This document shows positions 34,927 through 44,190 of a stretch of 64,000 nt of DNA, in pieces (within the stretch, counting starts at the first letter, position 1; each line of letters begins with the position of its first letter). Origin of the DNA: Janthinobacterium sp. 64 (GTDB taxonomy: Bacteria; Pseudomonadota; Gammaproteobacteria; Burkholderiales; Burkholderiaceae_D); contig NZ_PHUG01000001.1 of NCBI RefSeq assembly GCF_002813325.1, forward strand, positions 2,914,001 through 2,978,000, in the 5' to 3' direction. Both the position numbers and the translations under genes were made by a program. Under the pieces are notes generated by a model. The model had not been told where the DNA came from. It did not search any database and saw only the letters and a list, made by a program, of their open reading frames with translations.

Positions 34927-37242
34927 TCAGAAACACGATACCACGCCGCCCAGGCTTTCATAAGCGCTCACGGACGGCGACCAGGCCGTGCCGTTCCACG
35001 CCTTGTGGAACAGGGCGCCGTTCGTGCCCGTGACAAAGACATCGAGGCGGTTGGTTGCCCAGGCCGTGGCGCGCGGCCGCGAGGTGCACACGCCGCCCAG
35101 GTTTTCAAAGCCCGCCAGGGAAGGCGACCAGGCGGATCCATTCCAGGCCTTGTGATACAGGGCGCTGTCCGTGCCGATGACGAACAGGTCGAGCCGGTTC
35201 GGTCCCCACGACACGGCTTCCACCTCGCCCACGCAGATGCCGCCCAGGCGTTCGAAACCATCGTTGGAAGGCCCCCATTTCGCGCCATCCCACCACTTGT
35301 GGTACAGGGCGCCATCGGTACCCGTGACGAAAACGTCGAGGCGGTTCGGCCCCCATGCCACGGCATTCGGCGACGAGGTGCAGATGCCGCCCAGCCGTTC
35401 ATATCCCGTCTGCGACGGTCCCCAGGCCGTGCCGTTCCACCACTTGTGGTACAGGGCCCGGTCCGTGCCGACGACGAACACGTCGAGGCGGTTCGGTCCC
35501 CACGCCACCGCTTCCGGCTGGCCCAGGCACAGACCGCCCATGGCTTCATAGCCCGTCAAGGATGGCCCCCAGGCGGACCCGTTCCACCACTTGTGATACA
35601 GGCCGCGGTCCGTGCCGACGACAAACACATCGAGACGGTTCGGTCCCCAGGCCACGGCGCGCGGGTCGCCCACGCACAAGCCGCCCATCGCTTCATAGCC
35701 CGTCAGCGACGGTCCCCACGCCGTGCCGTTCCACCATTTGTGGAACAAGCCGCTGTCGGTGCCCGTGACGAATACGTCGAGCCGGTTCGGCGCCCACGAG
35801 ACCACTTGCGGCGCGCTGGTACAGATGCCGCCCTGCCCCTCGTAGCCGGTGACGGACGGCGCCCAGGCCGTGCCATTCCAGGCCTTGTGATACAGCGCGC
35901 GGTCCGTGCCAACGACGAAGACATCGAGGCGGTTCGCGCCCCAGGCCACGACGGGAGAGGAGCTCTGGCGCGGCGTGGCGCCCGTGCCGCCCGTCCCGCT
36001 GCCGATGCTGGCGCGCGGACCATCGAGGCAAGCCTGCATGCGCGCCACCTGGCCCGCCGTAAACATGAACATGGCGGGATCGTCGACGTAATCCATGTAG
36101 TTCATGAACATGTCGCCATTCGGTCCGTTATTGCACGACACCTGGGGAAACGAGGGCTGGCCCGTGTTCGGCCCGCCCTGGTTCGGCGTATCGGCGACAT
36201 TGTCCGTGCCCGAGCAACCGGTGCCGTCGTCGCCCCAGATATGGTTCAGATTCAGCCAGTGGCCAATTTCATGCGTGGCCGTGCGTCCCAGGTGGAACGG
36301 TGGCGCCGCCGTGCCCGTCGTGCCGAAGGCCGATTGCAGGATCACCACGCCGTCGGTGGCGGCCGGGCCGCCGGGGAACTGCGCGTAGCCGAGCAAGCCG
36401 CCACCGAGCTGGCACACCCAGATATTGAGGTAGGTATCGGCCGGCCAGGCATCCATGCCGCCCGTCGCCTGCGACTTGACGGCATCGTCCGCGCCAAACG
36501 AGGCCACCGCCGTCTGGCGCCGCTCGATGCCGCTGGTGGCCGCACCGTTCGGATCGGTGGTGGCCAGCGCGAACTCCACGCGCGCATCGGACGTCAGCGG
36601 CAGGAATGGTGCCGGCGTGCTGTTCACATCCGGGTTGACGCGCCGGAAATCGCGGTTCAGCACGTCGATCTGACTGGCGATCTGCGCATCCGAAATATTC
36701 TGCGCGGCCGTATTCCACACCACGTGCACCACCACCGGTATCTGCGTCACGCCGGCACGGCCCGCAATGCTGGCGTCGCCCTCGTAGAGTCCGGCCAGGT
36801 TTTCGATATCGGCGCGCACGTTCGCATACGACGGGTCTTCGGTCAGCAGGCGGCGATGGACGTCCATCGTGGCGCAGGTGCGCACTTGCGGCGTGCCGCC
36901 GCCCTGCCCCCCATCACCGCCATTGCCACCGCTATCGCCACCATCGCCGCCCATGCCGCCACCGCCAACCTGCATGCAACTGGCGCCCGCCATGCCCTGC
37001 GGCGCCTGCTGCATGCCGCCGCCCGGCATGTCGCCAGCATCCGCAGCGGCAGCACCCTGGGTGAGCGCCGCCTGGCCCGCATATGACACGCCCAGACGCT
37101 GCCCCGGCATGGCGTCGCCGCCCGCCGCATCAGCGCCGGCCTGCATATCGCCTTCGACCGGCATCGCCTGCATGGCGGACATGGCTGGTGCGCCTTGCGC
37201 CGAACCGGTGGCCGGCGTTTTTTTCGTTTTAGCGGTGCTCAT
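34927..37242 (-). CDS. M43-type metalloprotease fused to a seven-repeat lectin-like propeller
   Basis: A 771-residue protein with three parts. Residues 1-140 are low-complexity, rich in Ala, Met, Gln and Gly, with a run of Gly/Asp/Asn repeats and no standard signal peptide. Residues 150-420 are an M43 (pappalysin/cytophagalysin) metalloprotease with the zinc motif [11 protein letters not shown] at 324-334 and a Met-turn near MNYMDYVDD. Residues 428-771 are seven 49-residue repeats, each of the form [20 protein letters not shown] followed by YHKWWNG-AWGPS. Seven such repeats match the beta-propeller lectins of the Photorhabdus PLL type, which bind fucose-like sugars. The GGGAGA ribosome site fits ATG 37242. 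Secretion route and target are unknown. Confidence 0.8.
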   Translation of the reverse strand: MSTAKTKKTPATGSAQGAPAMSAMQAMPVEGDMQAGADAAGGDAMPGQRLGVSYAGQAALTQGAAAADAGDMPGGGMQQAPQGMAGASCMQVGGGGMGGDGGDSGGNGGDGGQGGGTPQVRTCATMDVHRRLLTEDPSYANVRADIENLAGLYEGDASIAGRAGVTQIPVVVHVVWNTAAQNISDAQIASQIDVLNRDFRRVNPDVNSTPAPFLPLTSDARVEFALATTDPNGAATSGIERRQTAVASFGADDAVKSQATGGMDAWPADTYLNIWVCQLGGGLLGYAQFPGGPAATDGVVILQSAFGTTGTAAPPFHLGRTATHEIGHWLNLNHIWGDDGTGCSGTDNVADTPNQGGPNTGQPSFPQVSCNNGPNGDMFMNYMDYVDDPAMFMFTAGQVARMQACLDGPRASIGSGTGGTGATPRQSSSPVVAWGANRLDVFVVGTDRALYHKAWNGTAWAPSVTGYEGQGGICTSAPQVVSWAPNRLDVFVTGTDSGLFHKWWNGTAWGPSLTGYEAMGGLCVGDPRAVAWGPNRLDVFVVGTDRGLYHKWWNGSAWGPSLTGYEAMGGLCLGQPEAVAWGPNRLDVFVVGTDRALYHKWWNGTAWGPSQTGYERLGGICTSSPNAVAWGPNRLDVFVTGTDGALYHKWWDGAKWGPSNDGFERLGGICVGEVEAVSWGPNRLDLFVIGTDSALYHKAWNGSAWSPSLAGFENLGGVCTSRPRATAWATNRLDVFVTGTNGALFHKAWNGTAWSPSVSAYESLGGVVSCF

Positions 37243-37347
37243 GATGTCTCCCTTCGTCTGTTTGCCAGTTCACTATGGCACGGCGAAAAGAGGAGCATTT
37301 GCGCCAGATCAAGACTGGCAAGCGGTGCCAGGGAAAAGTGGCGGACG

Positions 37348-37374
37348 AAAAAAAAGACAGCCGAAGCTGTCTTT
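37348..37374 (-). terminator. Rho-independent terminator of the Lys/Ala-rich protein gene
   Basis: Reading on the minus strand: AAAGACAGC-TTCG-GCTGTCTTT followed by five more U, so eight in all. It lies 33 bases past the stop codon of the gene at 37408. Confidence 0.92.
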
Positions 37375-37407
37375 GGGGCTTGCAGGCCGAGGCCCGCAAA
37401 CGGGGAA

Positions 37408-37884
37408 TTACTTGGCGGCGGCGGCCTTGACTTCAGCGTCGGCCTTGGCCTTGGCTTCTTCCGTCTTGGTGGCGGCGATGGCTTTATCGGCGTTCGCTTC
37501 CACTTTTTCCTTGGCGACCTTGGCGTTGGCTTTCACGGCCGTCTTGGTGGCTTTCGCATCGGCCTTGGCATCGGTTTTATCGGCCTTGGCTTCCGCTTTC
37601 AGCTTGTCTTCCGCATCGGCGTTGACGACTTTGTCATGGGCCTTGGCCTTGGTTTTGTTGGCCTTGTGATGGGCGTCGGCTTTCTTTTCGTCGGCCTTCA
37701 TTTCAGCCTTGGCGACGTTGGCGTCAGCCTTGGCATCGACTTTGGCTTCCGAAGCGGCAGCCTTGTTGACGTCTTTTTGCGCGGAAGCCTGGGCTTTCAC
37801 GACAGCTTCGGTAGCCGGCGCGGTTTGAGCGAAGGCGGCGGTAGCAAACAGGGTGGCGATCAGGGCGGCGAGTAATTTGTTCAT
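37408..37884 (-). CDS. Lysine/alanine-rich exported protein
   Basis: A 158-residue protein starting at ATG 37884 behind GAAAGG. The signal peptide (MNKLLAALIATLFATAAFA) is cut near residue 19. The rest is almost entirely Ala, Lys, Asp, Glu, with scattered short repeats such as KADAKAD and KAKADAEVKAAAAK, predicted to form long charged helices. This looks like histone-H1-like or LEA-like low-complexity protein, but periplasmic. No Cys and few aromatic residues. It is monocistronic, with its own terminator. A stress or surface-associated role is possible; nothing in the sequence shows it. Confidence 0.8.
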   Translation of the reverse strand: MNKLLAALIATLFATAAFAQTAPATEAVVKAQASAQKDVNKAAASEAKVDAKADANVAKAEMKADEKKADAHHKANKTKAKAHDKVVNADAEDKLKAEAKADKTDAKADAKATKTAVKANAKVAKEKVEANADKAIAATKTEEAKAKADAEVKAAAAK

Positions 37885-38099
37885 GATGAGACCTTTCAAT
37901 ATGGTTTAATTTTATTCTTACTAAAGGCGGGCAAAATGTTCCAAATTTGCCAGGCATCGGGCTGTGGTTGTCAGCAGCTCGATGGCATGACTTCATAGTA
38001 AAGATAAGGGGCAAACCACACAGTGCGTTAGCGCACTCAACGGGAAATATGTGCAATTCGGCAAATTTCCCATCGAGTGCGATTGTATGCGTCAGATCC

Positions 38100-39317
38100 T
38101 CATGCGCTCACGGCCAGCGCCGCATGGCGGGCAGCCACCCACTCCTCGTTGGCCGGCTCCACGCCCACCACGATGCGGCTGGCATCGGTGGAAATACGGC
38201 TGGCGTTGCGCGCATTGGCCTGCGCATCGAGCACGGGGCCGATGAAACCCAGTTCGGCGCAGATGCGCTGGCGCAGTTCGGCGCTGTGCTCGCCGATACC
38301 GGCCGTAAACACCAGCATATCCAGCCCACCCAGCACGGCCGTCAGGGCGCCGATCTCACGCACGATGCGGCGGATATACAGGGCCAGCGCGGCGCGTATG
38401 CGCTCGCCCGTGGCATCCTGCCGGTCCTGCTGCGCCAGCAGCACCGGCGGATCGGCCGACACGCCCGACACGCCCAGCAAGCCCGATTCGTGGTACAGCA
38501 CATGCGCCACTTTTTCCAGCGACAGTTTTTCGATTTCCATCAGGTAGATCACGGCGCCCGGATCGAGCGAACCGCAGCGCGTGCCCATCATCAGGCCATC
38601 GAGCGCGGAAAAGCCCATGGTGGTGGCCACGCTGTGCAGGTTCTCCATGGCGCACAGGCTGGCGCCGCTGCCCAGGTGAGCGACGATGACCTTGCCGCGC
38701 GCGACGGCGCCAAAACGCTGCTCCAGCACCAGCGACTGGTATTCGTACGACAGGCCGTGGAAGCCGTAGCGGCGCAAGCCCCGTTCCCATGCATCGTACG
38801 GCAGGGCCAGCATCTGCTCGACCTGCGGCACCGTGTGGTGGAAGGCCGTGTCGAAGCACGCCACCTGGGCGATGTCGGGCCGCGATTCGAGCAGCACCTC
38901 GATCGCCTCCAGCGCGAATGGCTGGTGCAGGGGCGCCAGCGGCACATAACTTTTCAGGTCTGCCAGCACTTTGAAATCGATGCGCACGGGGGCGAAATAC
39001 TTGCTGCCGCCATGCACCACGCGATGCGCCACGGCGCGCAGCGGGCGCCCGGCCAGCTGCGCCACGACTTGCGCGCGGATGTATTCGAGGGCCGCGTGAT
39101 GGGGCTGCTCCGCATCGAGCTGCAAGGCGATTGCCGGCAGCCCGCCGGCGCGGTAGGTGGCGTTTTCACGGCCGATGCCTTCGACCTTGCCGCTCCATTG
39201 CGCCTGCTGCGGCAGCACGCCGCCCGCTTGCTCGAACAGGGCGAACTTGATGCTCGACGAGCCGCAATTGAGCACCAGGATCAGGGCGCCGTCGGCATGT
39301 TGGACTGACGCGTTCAT
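38100..39317 (-). CDS. ackA: Acetate kinase
   Basis: A 405-residue acetate kinase, which makes acetate and ATP from acetyl phosphate. The start is ATG 39317; the frame continues upstream into the preceding gene but without homology. The N-terminal ILVLNCGSSSIKFALFE is the family signature, and FDTAFHHTVPQVEQMLALP, HGLSYEY and HLGSGASLCAM hold catalytic and phosphate-binding residues. A propionate or butyrate preference is possible. It overlaps the MaoC-Pta gene by four bases (ATGA) and is the last gene of a long operon controlled by an FNR/Anr-type promoter. Confidence 0.93.
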   Translation of the reverse strand: MNASVQHADGALILVLNCGSSSIKFALFEQAGGVLPQQAQWSGKVEGIGRENATYRAGGLPAIALQLDAEQPHHAALEYIRAQVVAQLAGRPLRAVAHRVVHGGSKYFAPVRIDFKVLADLKSYVPLAPLHQPFALEAIEVLLESRPDIAQVACFDTAFHHTVPQVEQMLALPYDAWERGLRRYGFHGLSYEYQSLVLEQRFGAVARGKVIVAHLGSGASLCAMENLHSVATTMGFSALDGLMMGTRCGSLDPGAVIYLMEIEKLSLEKVAHVLYHESGLLGVSGVSADPPVLLAQQDRQDATGERIRAALALYIRRIVREIGALTAVLGGLDMLVFTAGIGEHSAELRQRICAELGFIGPVLDAQANARNASRISTDASRIVVGVEPANEEWVAARHAALAVSA

Positions 39318-40732
39318 GGTGGCGTGCTCCGGTAATGGTTGGCCAGCATCACGGCGATGGCGCACGAGGCGATGCGGCTGGCGCGCGAATCGGCGCGGCT
39401 GGTGAGGATGACGGGGATTTTCGCGCCCAGCACGATGCCGGCGCTGTCCGCGTCGCCCATGTATTCGAGCTGCTTGGCCAGCATGTTGCCGCTTTCCAGG
39501 TCGGGCACGAGCAAAATGTCGGCGCGGCCCGCCACCTCGGAGACGATGCCCTTGACGGTGGCGGCGGCGATCGACACGGCGTTGTCGAAGGCCAGCGGGC
39601 CGTCGAGGATCGCGCCCGTGATTTGCCCACGGTCGGCCATCTTGCACAGGGCGGCCGCGTCCAGCGTGGCCGGCATGTCCGCGTTCACCGTTTCCACGGC
39701 GGCCAGGATGGCCACGCGCGGGCAGGCCACGCCGATCACGTGCGCCAGGTCAATGGCGTTGCGCACGATGTCGGCCTTCATGGCCAGGTTCGGCGCGATA
39801 TTGATGGCCGCATCCGTGATGATGAAAGGACGCGGATAGGCGGGCGTCTGCATCAGGAAGCAGTGGCTGATGCGGCGCTTGGTGCGCAGGCCGGCGCTGG
39901 CGGCCAGCACGGCCGACATCAGTTCGTCCGTGTGCAGGCTGCCCTTCATCAGCGCCTCGACTTCGCCCTTGCCCGCCAGTTCGGCGCCGCGCGCGGCCGC
40001 CGCATGGCTATGCTCGACATCCTCGATGGCGATGCCTTCCAGGCTCAGGCCAGCCTCCAACGCCACCGCTTCCAGGCGCGCGCGCGGCGCCACCAGCACG
40101 GGCGTGATCAGGCCGGCCGCATAGGCGTCCAGCGCGCCCGCCAGGCTCAGTTCATCGCACGGGTGGATCACGGCCACCCGGATCGGTCCCAAGGTGCGCG
40201 CCTGCTCCAGCAGGCGCCGCGTGCCGTCGCCGTTATGCAGGCGTACTTCGGGCAAGGTGGCGCGCTTGCGTTCGATCTGTTCGGCGGGCGCGATCACCTG
40301 CGCTTCGCCGTCGAGCACCACGGCGCCATGCTGGTTGACGCAGCGGCAGGCCAGGGTCACGTGGCGGTTGCGCGGCTCGCGCGCGGTGACGGTGACGCTG
40401 ATGACCAGCGTATCGCCCACGCGCACGGGCTGCAGGAAACGCAGGGTCTGGCCCGTGTAGACGGTGCCGGCGCCGGGCAGGCGCGTGCCCAGCACGGCGG
40501 AAATGAGGGCCGCGCCCCACATGCCGTGGGCAATCACGCCCTCGTAACGGGTGGCGGCGGCAAATTCCGTATCGAGGTGCTGCGGGTTGTCATCGCCCGA
40601 CATCACTGCGAACAGGGCGATGTCGTCCATGCTCAGGGTGCGCGTGATGCTGGCAGTGTCGCCGATGGCGATCTGGTCGAAGGTGCGGTTGCGCACGATA
40701 TGCAAATCATCGTTTTGGGTGGTAGTCATCAT
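39314..40732 (-). CDS. MaoC-like hydratase fused to phosphate acetyl/butyryltransferase
   Basis: A 472-residue bifunctional protein. Residues 1-150 are a MaoC-type hot-dog domain with the dehydratase motif GDDNPQHLDTEFA (D-x5-H class). Residues 160-472 are a phosphotransacetylase/phosphotransbutyrylase domain with CFLMQTPAYPRPFIITDAAI and VLGAKIPVILTSRADS. The first would hydrate enoyl-CoA, the second swap CoA for phosphate on acyl-CoA, feeding the following acetate kinase to make ATP. Overlap with ackA indicates coupled translation. ATG 40729, one codon inside, is an equally good start. Confidence 0.88.
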   Translation of the reverse strand: MMTTTQNDDLHIVRNRTFDQIAIGDTASITRTLSMDDIALFAVMSGDDNPQHLDTEFAAATRYEGVIAHGMWGAALISAVLGTRLPGAGTVYTGQTLRFLQPVRVGDTLVISVTVTAREPRNRHVTLACRCVNQHGAVVLDGEAQVIAPAEQIERKRATLPEVRLHNGDGTRRLLEQARTLGPIRVAVIHPCDELSLAGALDAYAAGLITPVLVAPRARLEAVALEAGLSLEGIAIEDVEHSHAAAARGAELAGKGEVEALMKGSLHTDELMSAVLAASAGLRTKRRISHCFLMQTPAYPRPFIITDAAINIAPNLAMKADIVRNAIDLAHVIGVACPRVAILAAVETVNADMPATLDAAALCKMADRGQITGAILDGPLAFDNAVSIAAATVKGIVSEVAGRADILLVPDLESGNMLAKQLEYMGDADSAGIVLGAKIPVILTSRADSRASRIASCAIAVMLANHYRSTPP

Positions 40733-40738
40733 GGTCTT

Positions 40739-43015
40739 CTAGGCAGATGTTGTGTTTTTGGCGGGTTTGGCCTGGATAGCAGGCTGGGACGCAGTTTGAG
40801 ATGCATGCGCGGCCGGCGGCAGCGCCTTCGTTTGATCCTTGATCGCACGCTCGAATACCTCCAGCATCTGCTGCAGGCTCGCTTCCTCGTCCGGCGTCGG
40901 CGCTTCGGGCACTTGCAGCACTTGCTGCAGCCATTCGCCCAGCGCGCCGATGGCATCCGGTTCGGCACGCGACAGCAATTCCGGCAGGGCGGCGATGGCG
41001 GCATCGAAATCATGCAGCATCAAACGCGCCTGCTGGCGCACGATGCCGCGGAATTCCTCCATGTTGACATCCTGCCGGTATTGCGGCTTGATCAGTTTGA
41101 GCGCCAGGTTGACCCTGCGCTCGTCGGCGATCATGCGGAAGCGGTAGATGTAGAACAGCGCGCGCACGGCCGCTTCCACCAGGCCCCCATGCTGCATGTC
41201 CTCGTCCATCTTGCGCGTTTCGCAGCGCACGTATTCGCCATGCTCGGGCGAGATACCGGGATGCGGGCGCGGCGGCGAGGTGTCGCCGATGGCTTGCCCC
41301 GTCAGCGCCTGCACCAGGGGTGAACCGTACACCAGGTCGAAGGTCGTTTCCTGCACCGTATCGCGCCAGTCGCGCCAACCGTTCAAGCCGGCCGTGATGG
41401 CGTCGGAGAAGGCTTCCTGCATGGCCAGCAGCGGGTTGTCCGGTGCCACAGGCTGGCGCTGGGCGCGCACTTTTTCCGCCTCCTTGGCCACCAGCTTGGC
41501 CAGCGGATTGTGGTCCGTCCAGCGCTCGTACGAGACGCGCAGCGGATGCGTGAGCTGCAGGAAGCGCGCCGACTGCGGCGTGACCATGGCGCGCACCCAC
41601 GGCTGCGCAAACGTGCGGTACAAAGCCAGGTTCACTTCGGACACGCGCGCGGCGGCGGCGAACTTGCGGTCGTTTTCCACGCTCGGCTGCACGATGGCGC
41701 GCACGTCGTCGATGCCGCGGTGCTCGACCTGCAGCACGTAGTCGCCGCTGGCCAGGTCCGCGTTCGGCGTATCGGGCGTCTTGTCGACGATCCGCGCTTC
41801 GTAAATGCCGGCCGGCAGCAGGTTGATCAGGTCGATATTGCTGGCGAATTTCTGGTGTTCCTTGTGTCCCACCTTGGACGAGACGAAAATGCCCAGGTGG
41901 CCGATGCTGTCATGGACGGCGTAGACGATGGTCTGGTCGTGCAGCAGCACATCGTTGTCGTCGCGGTACAGGTCCGTGATCCAGCCCAGCGCCTGCGGCG
42001 GCGGCGTGATGTTGTCGCCGTTCGAGCAGAATACGACGATGGGCGAGCGGATATTGCGCAAGTCCAGGCGCACGCCATCGGAGGTGATCAGCTCGGCCGT
42101 GGCCAGGCGGTTGCCGATGAACAGATTGTCGACGATGTACTGCATTTCGACGTCGTTGAGGAACACGTGACCGCCCCAGTACTTTTCAAATTCAAGATAG
42201 CGCGGCGCTTCCGTATCGATGTTCGCGTACAGGTTGTACTGCTTGCCCCACAGGGTGTTGGCCGGGTTCAGCTTCTCGAAATTCTGCACCAGGCTGGCGC
42301 CGTCGAAACGGCCCTTGCCCAGGTCGCCCGCCAGGGCCGTGGCCCAGCTGCCGCCCATCAGGCCACCCGCGTAGCGCATCGGATTGCGGCCGTGCCAGCC
42401 GGCCCAGTACGACACGGGCGCGCCGGCCACGATGATGGGGCCGAACAAGTCCGGGCGCATGGCCGCCGTCATGAGGATCTGCCAGCCCGCCTGGCAATTG
42501 CCGATGACGACGGGTTTACCTTCGCTGAGCGGATGCAGGGCGATGACTTTTTCCAGGAAGGCCGCCTCGGCGTGCATCACGTCTTCCACCGTCTGTCCCG
42601 GCACGGGATCGGGCAGGAAGCCGATGAAGTAGCACGGGTGGCCGGCGCGCAGGGCCACGCCGATTTCGCTCTCGGCTTTGAAGCCGCCGATGCCGGGACC
42701 GTGTCCCGCGCGCGGATCGACGACGACGAAGGGCCGCTTCGATGGATCAGGTTCGGGCGCATCGGGCGTCAATATGCACGCCAGGCCGTAGTTGACGGGA
42801 CGCGCCAGCTCCAGGCCGGACATCACCAGTTCGGCGGGGAAGTCCAGCACGTTCGGCACTTCCTCGGCCAGATGCTCCTGGTACTGGTTGCCGCGCCGGC
42901 GCATCACGTCCGCGTACAGCACGATGCGCTGCCACGAGTCGCGCGCATAGTCGCCCAGCACGCCCAGCGGCGGCAAGCCGCCGGTGGAGAAAAATGGAGC
43001 AGTTTCGATCTTCAT
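40739..43015 (-). CDS. DUF3141-family alpha/beta-hydrolase protein (PHA-synthase-like)
   Basis: A 758-residue protein. ATG 43015 is chosen for its AAAAGGA site; ATG 43030 has none. The N-terminal 450 residues contain an alpha/beta-hydrolase core with nucleophile elbow VVIGNCQAGWQILM, an acidic residue in VFCSNGDNITPP and His in HDSIGHLGIFVS, a plan like that of class III polyhydroxyalkanoate synthases and the DUF3141 family. The remaining 300 residues are helical. The function is not established; its place next to Pta and acetate kinase suggests acyl-CoA or short-chain hydroxyacid metabolism. It is six bases upstream of the MaoC-Pta gene. Confidence 0.82.
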   Translation of the reverse strand: MKIETAPFFSTGGLPPLGVLGDYARDSWQRIVLYADVMRRRGNQYQEHLAEEVPNVLDFPAELVMSGLELARPVNYGLACILTPDAPEPDPSKRPFVVVDPRAGHGPGIGGFKAESEIGVALRAGHPCYFIGFLPDPVPGQTVEDVMHAEAAFLEKVIALHPLSEGKPVVIGNCQAGWQILMTAAMRPDLFGPIIVAGAPVSYWAGWHGRNPMRYAGGLMGGSWATALAGDLGKGRFDGASLVQNFEKLNPANTLWGKQYNLYANIDTEAPRYLEFEKYWGGHVFLNDVEMQYIVDNLFIGNRLATAELITSDGVRLDLRNIRSPIVVFCSNGDNITPPPQALGWITDLYRDDNDVLLHDQTIVYAVHDSIGHLGIFVSSKVGHKEHQKFASNIDLINLLPAGIYEARIVDKTPDTPNADLASGDYVLQVEHRGIDDVRAIVQPSVENDRKFAAAARVSEVNLALYRTFAQPWVRAMVTPQSARFLQLTHPLRVSYERWTDHNPLAKLVAKEAEKVRAQRQPVAPDNPLLAMQEAFSDAITAGLNGWRDWRDTVQETTFDLVYGSPLVQALTGQAIGDTSPPRPHPGISPEHGEYVRCETRKMDEDMQHGGLVEAAVRALFYIYRFRMIADERRVNLALKLIKPQYRQDVNMEEFRGIVRQQARLMLHDFDAAIAALPELLSRAEPDAIGALGEWLQQVLQVPEAPTPDEEASLQQMLEVFERAIKDQTKALPPAAHASQTASQPAIQAKPAKNTTSA

Positions 43016-43064
43016 GGCTATCCTTTTCATGCAAACAAACGCCGGAACATTCCGGCGCGGGGGG

Positions 43065-44189
43065 CTACGCCATCTGGCTGATGGTCTTGCGAAAGCGCGC
43101 CAGCGCGAAGCTAAACAGGGCCGTGCCGATGGCCAGCAGGGCCAGGAACGGTTTCCACACCACGTCGATGCCGGCGCCCCGGTACAGGATCGCCTGGCTC
43201 AATTCGACGAAATGCGTGGTCGGAGCGATCAGCATGATGTTCTGCACCAGTTCGGGCATGCTTTCGCGCGGCGTGCTGCCGCCCGAGAGCATCTGCAGCG
43301 GCAGCAGCACGAGGATCAGCAGCATGCCGAACTGCGGCATGCTGCGCGCCACGGTGGCCAGGAAAATGCCCATCGAGGTAGTGGCAAATAAGTGCAGGGC
43401 CGCGCCGCACAGGAACAGCGCGATCGAGCCTTCGATGGGCACGTGCAGCATGCCGCGCACCACCAGGTTCAGCGACAGGGCGGCGGCCAGCAGCACCACC
43501 AGGCCCATCGACCATACCTTGCCCAGCATGATTTCGGCCGGCGTCACGGGCATCACCAGCAAGTGCTCGATGGTGCCGTGTTCGCGCTCGCGTATCAGCG
43601 CTGCCCCCGTCAAAATGATCGACAGCATCGTCACCTGGTTGATGAGTTCCATCAGCGAGCCAAACCACGCCTGGCTCAGCGAAGGATTGAAGCGCGCGCG
43701 CATCACCAGCTCCACCGGCGAGACCGTCGTGCCGCGATAGCGTTTGGCGAATTCGGCTATTTCGCCGGCGACGATCTGCTGGATGTAGCCGCTGCCGCTG
43801 AAGGCCTGGCTCATGCGCGTGGCGTCCACGTTCAGCTGCAATTCCGCCTGGCGTGCGCCCAGCACGTCGGCCTGCAGCTTGGGCGGGATCGTCAGCACGA
43901 AGGTGTACAGGCCTGCGTCCAAGCCCGCATCGACCTGGCTCTGGTTGATCATGGCCGGCGGCGTGAACTGCGGCGGAAAGAAGGCCGAGGCGATGCGCCC
44001 GGACAGCGGCGAGCCATCCTCGTCGACGATGGCGATCGACGCCATGTGCAGGGTTTCCGGCTTGGCCGTGGCGGCCACGTAGATCGCCAAAGTAAACGTG
44101 TAGAGGATCAGGATCAGCATCATCGGATCGCGGATCAGGCTCCAGATTTCCTTCACGCCCAGGCGGTAGATATTTTCAAGGTGCCGCAT
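43065..44189 (-). CDS. ABC-2 type exporter permease, YhhJ-like
   Basis: A 374-residue ABC-2 membrane protein: one helix near residues 22-42, a large periplasmic loop to about 180, then five helices. It matches E. coli YhhJ in length and plan. It starts one base after the RbbA-like gene ends, and likely completes the exporter with that protein and the HlyD-type adaptor. The sequence REREHGTIEHLLVMPVTPAE after helix 2 is typical of this family. Substrate unknown. Confidence 0.88.
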   Translation of the reverse strand: MRHLENIYRLGVKEIWSLIRDPMMLILILYTFTLAIYVAATAKPETLHMASIAIVDEDGSPLSGRIASAFFPPQFTPPAMINQSQVDAGLDAGLYTFVLTIPPKLQADVLGARQAELQLNVDATRMSQAFSGSGYIQQIVAGEIAEFAKRYRGTTVSPVELVMRARFNPSLSQAWFGSLMELINQVTMLSIILTGAALIREREHGTIEHLLVMPVTPAEIMLGKVWSMGLVVLLAAALSLNLVVRGMLHVPIEGSIALFLCGAALHLFATTSMGIFLATVARSMPQFGMLLILVLLPLQMLSGGSTPRESMPELVQNIMLIAPTTHFVELSQAILYRGAGIDVVWKPFLALLAIGTALFSFALARFRKTISQMA

Positions 44190-44190
44190 A

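Noticed and set aside
35000..36000. Roughly 147-base DNA repeats as a non-coding repeat array
   Set aside because: They are the seven in-frame 49-codon units of the propeller domain.
37408..37884. Tandem repeat or CRISPR-like array in the Lys/Ala-rich region
   Set aside because: The repeats are irregular GCC/AAG codon runs of a low-complexity protein, without spacers or constant repeat length.
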